Part shown: positions 1 to 11,074 of the stretch, in pieces | How positions within the stretch are numbered: position 1 is the first letter of the stretch | Layout of the letters: each line of letters starts with the position of its first letter | Assembly: GCA_904063045.1 (NCBI GenBank) | Contig: CAJFCJ010000002.1 | Location: 744,001-808,000 of the forward strand | Source: Dimorphilus gyrociliatus | Taxonomy: Eukaryota > Annelida > Polychaeta > Dinophilidae | Direction: 5' to 3' | DNA length: 64,000 bases | Notes under the pieces: generated by a model | Told to the model about the DNA's origin: nothing | Seen by the model: the letters and a program-made list of their open reading frames with translations, nothing else | Databases searched by the model: none | Made by a program: the position numbers and the translations under genes

Positions 1-1139
1 ATCAGCTGCAACAATACAGCAAAGGTCGAGCGGAATTGTGCTTACCTATTCTACACGAGTCGTATTACTTAAAACATTCTATGCAAGAGCGAGCAAGAAT
101 ACGTAAGAGTGTACAAAAACATAACTCGCAAGAAATAAGAGCTAAAAGGCATCGGAGAACTATGCAGCCTCCCAAAGCTAGAAGTTTAAAAGCATTAAGA
201 ATGGCTTTAAATGAGCATGAAGAAAAGGCAATTAAAAAACAGAGAGAAGAAATAGTTGCTGAAATTAAGCGTCAACGAGATGAGGAATTGAAATACTTGT
301 TCGAAAACGCAATAAAGCAGAAAGAAAATTTACCAAAATTGCCAAAATTTTATAGACGACTTGAAGAGAATATAGACAACTTGATAAAGAAAGAACCATT
401 ACCCAGTATACCAATAGAGCCTAAAATTGATCAAGATTTATCAGCATGTATTGAAAATTCAGATACAAGCTTTCAGAGTGAATCTATGATATCGAAATCA
501 GAGATAAGTGAGTTAAAGACTGGTGATACACAAATTATTATGAGAAAAGGTCCTCCTTACCTTATGCCTATTAAAGAAAAAACTGTAATTTCGGAGTTTA
601 AAGAGAATGATGAGATAAAAAGCGAAGAAGAATCTGAAAAAGACATAGAGATTCAAGAGCAACAAGAATATCAGAAATTGAACAATGACAAGCAAAATAT
701 TGAAAGACCTCTGTCCAATGTTTTCCTTTGGAAGAAGTATCGTAGTGTAGCCTCTCGACACCCTTCTTACAGAGACTGGGAAACAAGTGACAAAACATTA
801 TCATTCTTGGAAGATCGACTTCGGCAATTTAGGACCCCAAAACAGAAAGTAACTTTCCTCCCAAAACTTAAAAGATTCGAAACTAATGACCACTTAACTG
901 AAGATCAGCCCAAACCTGGTGGAAGAGTACTTGTCAAGTCAACCAGATGCCCAGAAGGAAAGTCTGAGCGAACTTTTGCTAATCATGAGCATGTACGATA
1001 CAGCCTTGTTGAAACTCTTCCTAATTATCAAAATTTGCATAAAAACAAACTTTTACAACACATGTTCATGGATAAAGCTATAGAATCGTACAAAAAAACT
1101 ACTACGGGTGAAACTTCTAACCAAGTAGTGCTTCCTTAA
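1..1139 (+). CDS. 3' part of an unrecognised coiled-coil / low-complexity protein gene
   Basis: The frame is open from the first base of the window to a TAA at 1137-1139, so this is the 3' end of a gene that begins upstream. No start codon can be assigned. The visible protein, about 378 residues, is very rich in Lys, Glu and Arg. Its N-terminal third is a likely helical, basic coiled coil (for example EKAIKKQREEIVAEIKRQRD), followed by a disordered acidic middle. The C-terminal block, from about residue 245, has more tryptophan, tyrosine and proline and looks like a conserved tail. Two overlapping AATAAA signals lie at 1182-1192. No enzymatic or membrane motif is seen. I do not recognise the family; a cytoskeletal or ciliary coiled-coil protein would fit the composition, but that is a guess. 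Confidence 0.7.
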   Translation, partial: QLQQYSKGRAELCLPILHESYYLKHSMQERARIRKSVQKHNSQEIRAKRHRRTMQPPKARSLKALRMALNEHEEKAIKKQREEIVAEIKRQRDEELKYLFENAIKQKENLPKLPKFYRRLEENIDNLIKKEPLPSIPIEPKIDQDLSACIENSDTSFQSESMISKSEISELKTGDTQIIMRKGPPYLMPIKEKTVISEFKENDEIKSEEESEKDIEIQEQQEYQKLNNDKQNIERPLSNVFLWKKYRSVASRHPSYRDWETSDKTLSFLEDRLRQFRTPKQKVTFLPKLKRFETNDHLTEDQPKPGGRVLVKSTRCPEGKSERTFANHEHVRYSLVETLPNYQNLHKNKLLQHMFMDKAIESYKKTTTGETSNQVVLP

Positions 1140-1519
1140 ACATTTACACTTTCATAAAACTTTGTTCAACAATTAATCATAAATAAAATAAATATTTGAC
1201 TCTGTAAAACTTTTTATTTTAAAAAACAGATATATGAAGTTTGTTTCAAATAAGTTCTTTCTGTAGCTGAAAATTTGCTTCATATATTACAATATGTATT
1301 TAACATTCTCACTTGAATATATTAAATTTCGATTTTCCTATATAGAATTTCGATTTAGTGACTGTTGAGTTTACTTTGGAGAGAATATCCTCTTCTCTTA
1401 TTGGCAAAATAATGCACCATCCCATTTGAAAGGCAAATAAACTCTATTGATAGTAAGTTCTGTATATATAGAGTGGAATAGTCTATGGCTATCTTGCAGA
1501 TTAACTTCTCCAGTGAAAA
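1140..1519. other. Intergenic: poly(A) signal of upstream gene and promoter of lectin gene
   Basis: No coding signal. The AATAAA signals at 1182-1192 serve the upstream gene. The right end carries the TATA-like element that probably drives the lectin gene. Confidence 0.5.
1463..1470 (+). promoter_or_regulatory. TATA-like box upstream of the C-type lectin gene
   Basis: TATATATA followed by G lies 50 nt before the lectin ATG at 1520. That would place a start site near 1495 and give a very short 5' UTR. The call rests on spacing and sequence only; in such AT-rich DNA chance matches are common. Confidence 0.35.
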
Positions 1520-2344
1520 ATGAGTAATTTTTTCTCGATTTATGTTCTCTTTATTCCTCTTATTTACTCGAGTCCTTGTCCCAACTATGTAAAATCATCA
1601 GCTTGGTTCAAGTCAGGTGGAATATGTTACTTTTCTAGTTATAAAGCTTCTCTTCCTGAAAAATCCGCTGTGGCAGCTGAGATTTCATGTTGGATGCATC
1701 ATTCCTCTATGAGAATAGCTTCTTTTAAAAATCAATTCGAGTTGAATGCAATTTTGTCAAATCTTCCAAGTGGGACAGAACATTTCATAGGACTATACAG
1801 ATGGGGACTATTTGCTGATAGGGATAATTGGAAATGGTCGAATCCTTTTTATGAGTACACTTTAGCTGCTTTTGAATCTTCCTGGAGCGTTAATGAACCA
1901 AATAATGGAGGAAATTATACTTTGTATGGAGTCCTCTATTCAGAGTGGATTCCATCATTATGTGACAAGCCGACCTATGTTAAGCTACCATATTTATGTA
2001 TGAAATATAATTTTAATCCTAGACCATGTTCAACTGTCAATGGAAACACTTGGAATATTTATGAAATATATACACTACAAGATCGTTGGACAATGAGTTT
2101 GCAACCATTTTTAAAGATTAAAACTTCAAAGATAAGATGCATGATTTTATGCTCCGACATAAAATGTACAGTAGGCATCTATAAAAGTACGGGAAATTGT
2201 CTTCTATGGACTTGGCAATCAGGCCCATTATCATTATTCAGATTGTTTCCAGGGCGAGTTTTTTCTAATATTCTAGACTTTTCTTTCCTACCTAGATGTG
2301 TGGGTATTTGTAAATATAATTTGAATAAAATCATCTGTATATGA
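1520..2344 (+). CDS. Secreted C-type lectin-domain protein with a PAN-like tail
   Basis: A single-exon, 274-residue protein. Residues 1-18 form a signal peptide. Residues about 20-165 fit a C-type lectin fold: the CPNYV...CYFSS start, the WKWSNPF segment, the WSVNEPNNGGNY loop with an EPN motif (typical of mannose-type Ca-dependent sugar binding), and a closing cysteine pair (LCDKP...YLCMKY). The canonical WND after EPN is not clear, so sugar binding is uncertain. The remaining residues, about 170-274, hold six or more cysteines spaced like a PAN/apple domain (CMILCSDIKCTV...NCLLW). There is no transmembrane segment, so the protein is probably secreted. A TATA-like box lies 50 nt upstream. 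A role in recognition or defence is inferred from family habit only. Confidence 0.75.
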   Translation: MSNFFSIYVLFIPLIYSSPCPNYVKSSAWFKSGGICYFSSYKASLPEKSAVAAEISCWMHHSSMRIASFKNQFELNAILSNLPSGTEHFIGLYRWGLFADRDNWKWSNPFYEYTLAAFESSWSVNEPNNGGNYTLYGVLYSEWIPSLCDKPTYVKLPYLCMKYNFNPRPCSTVNGNTWNIYEIYTLQDRWTMSLQPFLKIKTSKIRCMILCSDIKCTVGIYKSTGNCLLWTWQSGPLSLFRLFPGRVFSNILDFSFLPRCVGICKYNLNKIICI

Positions 2345-2610
2345 CTGATATAAGTTATTGTAGCTCAAATACGGTGATCATACGATAGTATATCACATAG
2401 TTTGATAACATGACTTCATTAAATAATATGTAAACACCATGAAAATTTAGTATTTCTTTAGTATTCCACTGGTATTAATATCAAGATACTACGATGACCT
2501 TCACCTTCATATCATACATATTCCAAACGTGGTATAGACTGGTGCGCTCCGAATATAACAACGTCTAGAATACAACCGATAAATTTACACAATGATATCA
2601 AGTGTTTATC

Positions 2611-3807
2611 ATGACATCTAGGACTACGAAGAACCCAGATGTCCGATTAAATTTAACAGTTCAAGATTGGATGCAAGCTATTCGTAAACCTACCCCATAC
2701 CGAGTTGGTAGCAGTGTTACTCTAAATACAAATATGATACGTCTAGGAATTGTCATTGCCATTGCTTTTGTGATATTTTTCGTTGTATTGCCTGTGTACA
2801 CAAATGATTCTTGTGGTATAGATAAGTATTCGAAGGACTTAAAATACAATAATACCTATCCCTTGTCCAAAACTATTACATTAGCTGATGGGTCTTTCAG
2901 ATTCCGTATAGCTGTTGTTACCGATTTAGATACAGAGTCTAAAAGTATAAACGAAAAGAGTACGTGGTATAGTTATTACAGAAAAGGCTATTTAATTTGG
3001 AACCCGTCAAAAAATACTGCTAAAATTGAATGGGATCAAGAAACAAAAAAATTGATATCAAATGTTGCAGCCAAGGGCCGTTCCATGGAATTATCTGAGC
3101 TAATTGTTTTCAATGGCAAACTCTATACTGTGGATGACCGAACGGGAATTGTTTATCAAATTTCAGAAGAAAACCAAGTTATACCTTGGGTTATTCTGAG
3201 TAACGGTGATGGAAAACAGGTCCAAGGTTTCAAGAGCGAATGGGCAACAGTAAAAGATGAAAGACTATATATTGGGGGTTTAGGAAAGGAGTGGACAACA
3301 CAAACAGGTCAATTTGTTAACACTTATCCTCAATGGATTAAATCAATAGGGCCTAATGGAGATATAAAACATTTGGATTGGTCCGAGAACTATAACAAGC
3401 TAAGAGAAGTTGCAGGCTTTGAAAGTCCTGGCTATATGATTCATGAATCAGCTTATTGGAGTGATATTCATAAAAAATGGATATTTCTACCAAGGAGAGC
3501 AAGTAAAGAGAAATATGATGAAACCTTAGATGAGAATAGGGGTACTAACCTTCTATTTCTAGCTGACGAAGAGTTTAAGAATATTCATTACCAAAGAGTA
3601 GGACCTCTGAATCCGTCTAGGGGATTTTCTTCTTTCAAATTTATCCCAGGAACAAATAACAGAGTCATTGTAGCTTTGAAAAGTGAAGAGCGAAATGAGA
3701 AACCTGTGGCTTCTTACATAACTATATTTACTATAACTGGTAATGTACTCTTGGCAGAAGAACCTTTAGAGGGAGCTTTTAAGTTTGAAGGAATCGAATT
3801 TATTTAA
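2611..3807 (+). CDS. CANT1: Calcium-activated nucleotidase 1 (soluble-type apyrase)
   Basis: Single-exon, 398 aa; human CANT1 has 401. The reading frame extends to a GTG at 2602, but the first ATG, at 2611, is the likely start. Residues about 46-68 form one hydrophobic segment, giving a type II signal-anchored protein with its catalytic domain in the ER/Golgi lumen. Family blocks are nearly intact: YRIAV-like strand followed by TDLDTES, GYLIWN, ELIVFNGKLYTVDDRTG, WVILSNGDG, ERLYIGGLGKEWTT, ESAYWSD, FLPRRAS, GFSSFKFIPGT and the terminal EGIEFI. The enzyme hydrolyses UDP, GDP and UTP in a Ca-dependent way. In vertebrates this clears UDP left by glycosylation and supports proteoglycan synthesis. 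Blood-feeding arthropods secrete relatives as anticoagulants, but the membrane anchor here argues for the Golgi role. Start and family are very secure. Confidence 0.95.
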   Translation: MTSRTTKNPDVRLNLTVQDWMQAIRKPTPYRVGSSVTLNTNMIRLGIVIAIAFVIFFVVLPVYTNDSCGIDKYSKDLKYNNTYPLSKTITLADGSFRFRIAVVTDLDTESKSINEKSTWYSYYRKGYLIWNPSKNTAKIEWDQETKKLISNVAAKGRSMELSELIVFNGKLYTVDDRTGIVYQISEENQVIPWVILSNGDGKQVQGFKSEWATVKDERLYIGGLGKEWTTQTGQFVNTYPQWIKSIGPNGDIKHLDWSENYNKLREVAGFESPGYMIHESAYWSDIHKKWIFLPRRASKEKYDETLDENRGTNLLFLADEEFKNIHYQRVGPLNPSRGFSSFKFIPGTNNRVIVALKSEERNEKPVASYITIFTITGNVLLAEEPLEGAFKFEGIEFI

Positions 3808-4069
3808 ATTTAAATCGTGTTGATTTGTTGCTTTCACTTCTCAGTTTCTTTCTCTTTTTGTACTTCTCGTACATATCAGTAAATACACATTTTGACTTTA
3901 ACAATATACAACTGATACATCATAAAAGTGTAAGCTATTGATGCATGTTTATTAATGAATTATGTGAAAGTAGCAATATCAATGACAGAGAAAACTAGTT
4001 AAATCATAAATCGCATAAGTTTACATTGTTTGTTCCATTGTTCAAAGGCGAATTTTTTAATCTTAAATC

Positions 4070-4265
4070 TATTTCATCAATCTCAGTATCATTCTCAAAC
4101 TCTTTTCCCTGCAAATTCATAACAATCAAGAAGAAATAAGCCTCAATATTCTTAAAACTCACTGTTAACGAGAGAATATGTTTCTTAGCTGAGTGACAGC
4201 GGAAATGTAATCTATTTTCAAGGGTGAAACCTTTCTTTTGCCTATAATATAAGTTAAATATACTG

Positions 4266-4300
<35 letters not shown>

Positions 4301-7300
4301 GAATTTATATATATATATATATGAATTTATATATATATATATATGAATTTATATATATATATATGAATTTATATATGTATACTGTATATATATACAGTAT
4401 ACATATTTAGTCAAATATATATTTATAAATTCTATATACAGGATATACATATATTCCACTTTCTAGAGAGATTATTGTAATAAACTGATTAAACGTACTT
4501 GGCTAACTCTATGAATTTCAAAGCTCTGTCATAGCTTTTCATTTCACAATATATTAAAGCTATTTCAAGATGAGAATATGGAATAAGATAAGTATCTTGT
4601 TTTATATCTTTCTCTCTGTTAGTAGGAAATGAGGATAAACAAAAAATATAGAAGTAAACGAAAAACACGAACTTTTCTTGAAGTTGTTTTAGAATAGATA
4701 AAGCTTCCTTTAGCTGTCCTAAATGACGAAGACAGGCACCCTTTAATAAGAGTAACAAACCTAGGTCGTCATAAAAAGAATCTGAAATAAAAATTGATAT
4801 AAGACATACTAATATATTGTATAAGATTTATTCACAAAGATTACCAGGTTTTTCAGGCGATTCCAACAAAAGTAAATTATTATCTATTTCTGCCAATATT
4901 GGTTGCAATAAGCCGGCAGATTTGCTCATAATGCTAAAATGATTCCACAAGTATTGCAATTCCTAAATAGTAAATGAAGCAAATTTGTATATTATTTTAT
5001 TATAGACGAAAAACAAACATATGCAGGAACAAGGAGGCGCCTTTTCTGTGCAAAATATCTTTCGCACTTTTTGATCGCAAATTTTTCCATAGGTAATGAT
5101 TTTCCAGCAATTTTTTGTTTAAATATAGGAGCTTTTCTAAATTAATTGTTCAATGAAGGTTTTAAATGATAATTATTTAAAATTACTCAAGTAGGTCAGT
5201 CACATGTTCCCTTAAATCATCTGACTGCTCTTCTATCATCAGGAGAAATGCTGCTTTTTGATATAAATACATCACCTTGCTCCATTTACTTTCTTCAGAT
5301 AGCATCTCAGCATATTTCATTGCAAATGTCCACTCCCTTTTAAATCTTAAAATTTAAAAGAGTAATATGATTTCAGTATACGCCATTAAGTTAAAACGTA
5401 CGAATGGCACCACATTAATTCCCAATAACAAATATGTTTAAACTGAGTTAATTCATCTTGGCAATCTCTACACTCTTCTAGTTTTTCGATTGCTTCATCA
5501 ATTTCGCCGCTAACTTCTCTTAGTCTACCAGCGAAGAAGAGAAAGAAAACGCCCTATATGAAAAAATATAGAATTATGACTAAAAAAATACTTGGATTTC
5601 ACCTTTGGGTACTTTGCTTCATATATTTTAATAATTCTCTGTGCCAGATGCAAATCTCCATCTTCTGATCCTAGTTTTGTATTTCATTTATATTGGACTA
5701 TTTTTCTTTAAGAAATCAATGTATTTGACACATACCAATGAAGAAGCAAATTACGGTATGGTAAGCCAAAAGTGCCAAAGCACAGAGAGGAGATCTCAAT
5801 GCCTTATCTAGACTAACGCCAGATTGCAGCTCGGTTAGTCCTTTATTCTGTAAATAAATAGCATATCTGCTATCGTAAGTGAACTCAGATACACTAACAC
5901 CTATATCAAATATTTTCAGAGATTGAATAAATTATTGAGATCTAATGTATTTAGTTTGGCAATTATTTTGATGTACAACATACATTAATAAGTTAGTCTT
6001 TTTAATGATTCTATTGTTTGTATCAAAATATTATTACTCGATATGAATAAACCCTTATAATACTCGCAACTAGCCTTTCAAGGGCTATAGCCACAGTGGC
6101 AGAATTTACCTCTGGGTAATATTCTGACAGATAAAGTTTTAAGATCATCTTTATTTTTAGTATGTTTGCCGAATACATTAAAAACACTCCACAATTCCAT
6201 CACTACTTTTGGCTAATTTGCATTTGTTCAGATTTTATATTGTCTCTTGCTTTGGCTACAGCCTTTCTATAAAATTTACATACTATTTTATGTGAATTAT
6301 TAAAGAGCCTAAACATTGGGTAAAAATATATATAAAACTATTTTTCAAAAAATGTAAATAAAACTACTTTTCAATCCCTTCCCACAAACCTTATCGCCTG
6401 AAAATCCTACAAACTCCAAAAGTTTTAAAATTTTGGCTGGCATTAAAGATATCATCTGAAAGCAACATGCCAATTATTAGCTGTCAATTTGTGGGATTTT
6501 ATATAATACCAGATTAAATAAACCTATACCAAAACGAACTCCGCTTTCAAAATCAATTTTGGACATATTAGAATCATTTTTAAAGTTTCTTTTTTCTATT
6601 ATAGTGTAGCATGCTCTGATATAAAAACAGATATATAATTAGAAATCACAAAGATACAAATACTTGTAGGCACTAAAAGAATTTCTTATCTTCAGTCCAG
6701 CTTTAATAAATGCCATAAGACTCTCATCTTGTATGATCGTCAACATCGCTCTGAAGCATAAGAGTTCAGCATAGCATAACTCTGCATGGACCTCCTCTAG
6801 AAGTGAATCAAGCACTTGATTAGATACTATATTTAAATACTCTAATGTGTAGGTTAAGATATACAGTATATACAGTACATATAATTAAAACTTAAAAAAC
6901 TTTCTCTAATTGCTATTGATGCTAAATTTCAAATCGAGTGTATTATCAACCTGAAATTCATTCACTGACGTTTTGAAACTTTTAATTAAGGTCATTAGAG
7001 ATATTAGACTAATACAGTAAATAAATAGACCATTTTTAGCTTAATTAAAGAGCAGTATAAAAAATATTTTTATGGATTCGAATGTGAAAACAAAAGGTCA
7101 TAAAGAACCATATATTTCAGAGAAAATACTAACCATTACTGAAGCTATTATAATTTTGAATAGTTATCATGTTCGTAACACTCTCTATTAATCCATTTTT
7201 TTTTCGTTTCTTGCTAATAACCTTTAGTGCTGATTTAACTGCTCCAGAGGCTATCTCGATATCTGCCTGAAAATTGAAGTATAGCTTCTTTTTAAATTCT

Positions 7301-7793
7301 CTACAATATTCTTTTGTATAAAAACATACAGCTTCAAATGTCATTGCTGCCTGCATATATAGAATAACAGCATATCCCAGAGCATGATACATATCTTTAT
7401 CAGCACTGAATGAAATGAACACTTTAAAAATTATCTGTCAAGTTCATTATTTTAATGTACCCCTTTCGCATTCGCCGCTTTGATTCTTCGAAGTGATTGT
7501 TTAAAAAAAGGTTAAGAGCTATTCTCATCTCTTCCAAAGTTTCGAGAAATTCCATGGAAAATGACCTTTATTTTTTAAAGTTTGAACTCTGAAAAGTATA
7601 TTTGGCGAAAACATACGTGTCAACACTTTCAACAGCATCTTGGAAGCACTGAAAAAATACAATATAGTTTTTTTATTGTATTTAAAAAAATATGTTCAAG
7701 ATTATCAAACCTCATCATCACTGCAGTTTTCATAAGCTGCCATAGCATTCACAGGGAATAGTGTATTAATATCAAATTCTTTCAAAAGCAATG
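4070..7793 (-). CDS. TTC39: Tetratricopeptide repeat protein 39 (TTC39 family), multi-exon
   Basis: About a dozen short exons on the minus strand read as a TTC39 protein, a TPR-like outer-membrane/Iml2-related family; in mammals TTC39 proteins are linked to lipid metabolism. Recognisable blocks, in order: ALNLFLNNHFEESK (7500-7550), MYHALGYAVILYMQAAMTF (exon about 7132-7407), EEVHAELCYAELLCFRAMLT (about 6700-6840), SGVRFGIG (about 6520-6610), MPAKILKLLEFVGFSGDK (about 6400-6460), LRSPLCALALLAYHTVI (about 5740-5830), FLFFAGRLREVSG and CYWELMWC (about 5410-5550), then TYLIPYSHLEIALIYCEMKS (about 4530-4610). A 60-nt intron near 4610-4670 splits LQEK from REKDIK. The AT-repeat tract lies in the last intron. 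The first coding exon was not found; the most 5' supported exon begins at 7793. The exact C-terminus (stop at 4070 or a frame running to about 4005) depends on the last acceptor. Confidence 0.85.
4265..4406. repeat. AT microsatellite with GAATTT-spaced units and a long palindrome, in a TTC39 intron
   Basis: A run of (AT)n is interrupted by GAATTT at 4301, 4323, 4345 and 4365, giving units of 22, 22 and 20 bp. It is followed by a perfect 34-bp inverted repeat at 4373-4406 whose left arm contains ATGTATACTGTATAT. It lies in the last intron of TTC39. Confidence 0.85.
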
Positions 7794-7806
7794 CTAGGAA
7801 AATTAA

Positions 7807-7809
<3 letters not shown>

Positions 7810-7838
<29 letters not shown>
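7810..7838. repeat. (AT)n microsatellite
   Basis: About 29 bp of pure TA/AT repeat immediately upstream (in gene sense) of the most 5' TTC39 exon found, probably inside an intron. Confidence 0.85.
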
Positions 7839-7840
<2 letters not shown>

Positions 7841-8052
7841 TTAACATTTTAGTCAATGATAAACGTACTTTATTAGTTGAAACTGAGTATATCATCTAAC
7901 AACCTTCGGACTCCTTTTCTTCGATCTGAGTAAATACGCACTAAGTATTCATATTTACCATATCTTGGAACTATAGCCAATGAAATAAATAAATATACCT
8001 TTTTCTGAATTATCAGTTCTAATTCTTTCTTGGTTTATGGATTATTAAAGAA

Positions 8053-8298
8053 CTAAAATATTAGACTTAAATTAAGCTCTGCTTTATTATTCGTGAACCT
8101 TTGGAGCTTCAGTCCTCTTTGAATTTCTTCCATAAATATTACTCCAAACGTTTTTTGATGTAATTCTTTTTGTCTTGAAAAAATCAATATTCGTATCTCT
8201 TTAACATATCTGTAATTGTGATAAAAAATTTGGGTAAAAATATTATCGTCTTACTTTTCAAAATATAATTTTACTCTAATGTATTTGTATATATTCAT
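8053..8298 (-). CDS. Candidate small two-exon gene, 66 aa (weak)
   Basis: Built from sequence signals only. An ATG at 8296-8298 opens a 44-nt exon (8255-8298) ending in AA|GTAAGA. A 45-nt intron ends in TTACAG, and the second exon (8053-8209) keeps frame to a TAG, giving 66 residues. The peptide is basic with hydrophobic stretches (KEIRILIFSRQKELHQKTFG). It has no signal peptide or motif I recognise. It lies upstream of TTC39 on the same strand and could instead be a missed 5' exon of that gene, or chance in AT-rich DNA. Confidence 0.25.
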
Positions 8299-11074
8299 AG
8301 AAAATACACTAATTATGCTAGCTGCTCTTCATTCAAGCATTGTCTCTAATATTTTAAGGGACTTTTCGGTTGAGATATTATTAGAGATGCATTACGATGA
8401 GAAATAAGATTATTATTGACGCACTTAATGCTTGCTTTCAAAAAAGAATTGATAGCCTTCATTATATTTTGCATGAAAATTAAAGCAGTCTCTTTAGTTG
8501 TTTCTCCATTTCTTTATAAAGTGAAACTTAAAGAAGTAAATATGTTTTGGTTGTAATATAGAGGTCGTAATTATGGCAGTCAAGAAATTAGAATATCAGC
8601 AATAACATCTTAGTGTGATGATGCAATATTCCATGTTCTATCGATTCATAGGCTATATATAGTTCTAGCTTCTTATTTATGAGAAAAACTGAGCGTTTCT
8701 AGGATCGTGATTAATTTACTAAATGCATATTTGATGAGCTCAAGCCGATTTAATCATATAATATCAGAAGATATTTTTTATCAATTCTATTCGTAAAAGA
8801 AATCACGAATTTATCCCTTCAACACTTTTTATGCTGATTTTATTTTATGGGATTGCTAATGAATCATAATAAAACATTTCTCTAGAATATTATCGTTTCT
8901 TAGATTTTGTTGGCGTTACCTGATTTCTCAAAGATTAATTTAGATATAAAAATGAATAGCGTCTAGTCCACAAAATACTTTCAACACTTTTTATAAACTT
9001 TTATATGCGTAGAAACATTATCTCACTCTAGATGGCGTTTGAAGTTCTAGTAAAAAATTTTTGGTAGTATTTTAGCTACGTCAAAAATATAGTTTAATCA
9101 GGGAACGCAAACTTAGTTAATTAGCTTATTTAACCAAATACGAGTGCTATTTAAGCAATTTAGACTTGATGATAGTTGGATATGATAACTAGTGGCCAAA
9201 GGTGATGAAACGGCGGTACACTCTCTTTTCTGTTTCTATATACCTAATAAAGAGGTTTTTTCAGCATAGAGCGAATAACGTCACATCTTATTGAGATTTA
9301 TATTCGTTTCTCGTTGTTTACTGAGGTAGCCTTTTCTGAACGATAATCGATATAATTTGGCCTAATAGATAGATGTATGGAAATTTGCTTTGTAGATCTC
9401 TTTCTTTCTTCTACAGTTAACTATAGACTAAAATTTTGTTAGAGAATAAACAAAATCTTATATTGTCATATAAGCAAGCTGGCTTCGGTTGTGCAAATCT
9501 CCTTAACTGATAAATGGAAACGTTGAATTTCACATTAGTCAGATTGCAGTTTCCACTTAAAGTATAATTTTTTACACCATTTATCATTTTCCCTCTTATT
9601 TTAAATAATACCTTGCTATATATAATTAAATTTGGGATTGAGAAAAGTTAACGCTCGTTGGTATTTCTTTTATTTATACATTGTTCTACACCAGAGCTCT
9701 CATCAGTATATGAATGAGTCAAATACAAAACCATTCCGGTGCTCATCAACAATGCAAAAATTATTTGTTTTCATTCCGAATAGTCAATATGTACACAGAA
9801 GAGTCATCCGGCCGGATGAGCCACAATATGCAGTCACGAGTCGTGGCTGTTCTGACTAAGATTCGCCGTGCCTGCTTTCTTAAGCGTCTTTCCTTTATTT
9901 CCTCTATTCTCATATTTTGATATTCGAAATATACCCCCTCATAAAAATATATAGTATTTCCTCCTGTCTGACATTACTATTAGAAATTAAGTAAGCATGA
10001 CACATTGATATATGAACACACACATTGGTCTCGCAACATACCCATTTTCGCTATACAAAATGTTTAACCGAAATCATCTATGTACTTTGCAAATAGCGTT
10101 CTTTTTGAATTTTTTTATTATTATTTAATCCATAATATTCTTACATTTATAATGGGAGAGTAAATTGCTTTTTCTGAAATTGCTCTTAGGCCTATAGGTG
10201 GTCATGAATGCATAAAGCTAGATCGATGTAATAAAAGTAGTCAAATATTCTCTTCCGGGGTGGACAAACTGAAAAAAAAACAATTTCTTTATAATATAGT
10301 CGGGCCGTCGTCACAATATCTTGTTTGCCAATTTCTTTGCCCTTCTCTTTTGGACATAAATTGCATTTGATTTATACACTGGCCGAGACCGCATTAAATC
10401 TATAATAAGCCCAAGTTTAAATCAGTGAAAGAATTAGAAAACCTAACAGAAAAATTCAATTGATATAAAATAATATATACCTATCATTTGGTCCAAGAGC
10501 TTCTCCCTATTAAGTTTTTTTAAGTCTTTCATCTTATTGCTACTCAAATTGCGTATAATTGTTTGTAAAGAACGTAAATTATAGACAATGATGTAAACGT
10601 TTGATCGATTACCACTTTCCAGTTAATACACCGGTATGAAAAATAAATTAGAAAACATTTACGAAAAATTTCTTGACTTATTTCTACCTAACCCCTATTA
10701 ACCTTTTTCATCTCTAACGTGACTATGACAATGGACTCTGAAAATTGTGTGGAGTTCTCTGGATTGAGCAAACAGTTTTACGACTTTCTTAGCTTACATA
10801 TTGTCTCCGACATACTGGCCTGTTGAGCCTTTTAGCCGACTGTCACATCTTATTGCTTTTACCCTCTCCCGGGAACAATGTGGTCACTATACTGTAATTA
10901 ATTAATGACTCTTGCTGTAAATGTCCTTATAGGTTTACTCACGGTTTTATACGGCTGCTTTGCGTTTATTAATTATGCACATATTCAATTTATCCGTACA
11001 TTGCGTATACTGTAAATGGATTTCAGACACATGTACACGGTATATGTGGATTTTTACTATTTTTAATAATATAG
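8299..11074. other. Long intergenic stretch, no gene supported
   Basis: Reading frames here are short, lack good splice borders and are AT-biased. The 75-aa frame at 9632-9859 overlaps another in a second frame and resembles no family. A more GC-rich patch near 9800-9880 has no further meaning that I can see. No tRNA-like B box was noticed by eye. Confidence 0.4.

Noticed and set aside
4070-8000. Initial idea of a SPO22/TEX11-type meiotic TPR protein
   Set aside because: Blocks such as MYHALGYAVIL, EEVHAELCYAE and LKLLEFVGFSGDK are specific to TTC39.
9632-9920. Two overlapping plus-strand frames of 75 and 68 aa
   Set aside because: Overlapping frames, no splice context and no recognisable family; likely chance in non-coding DNA.
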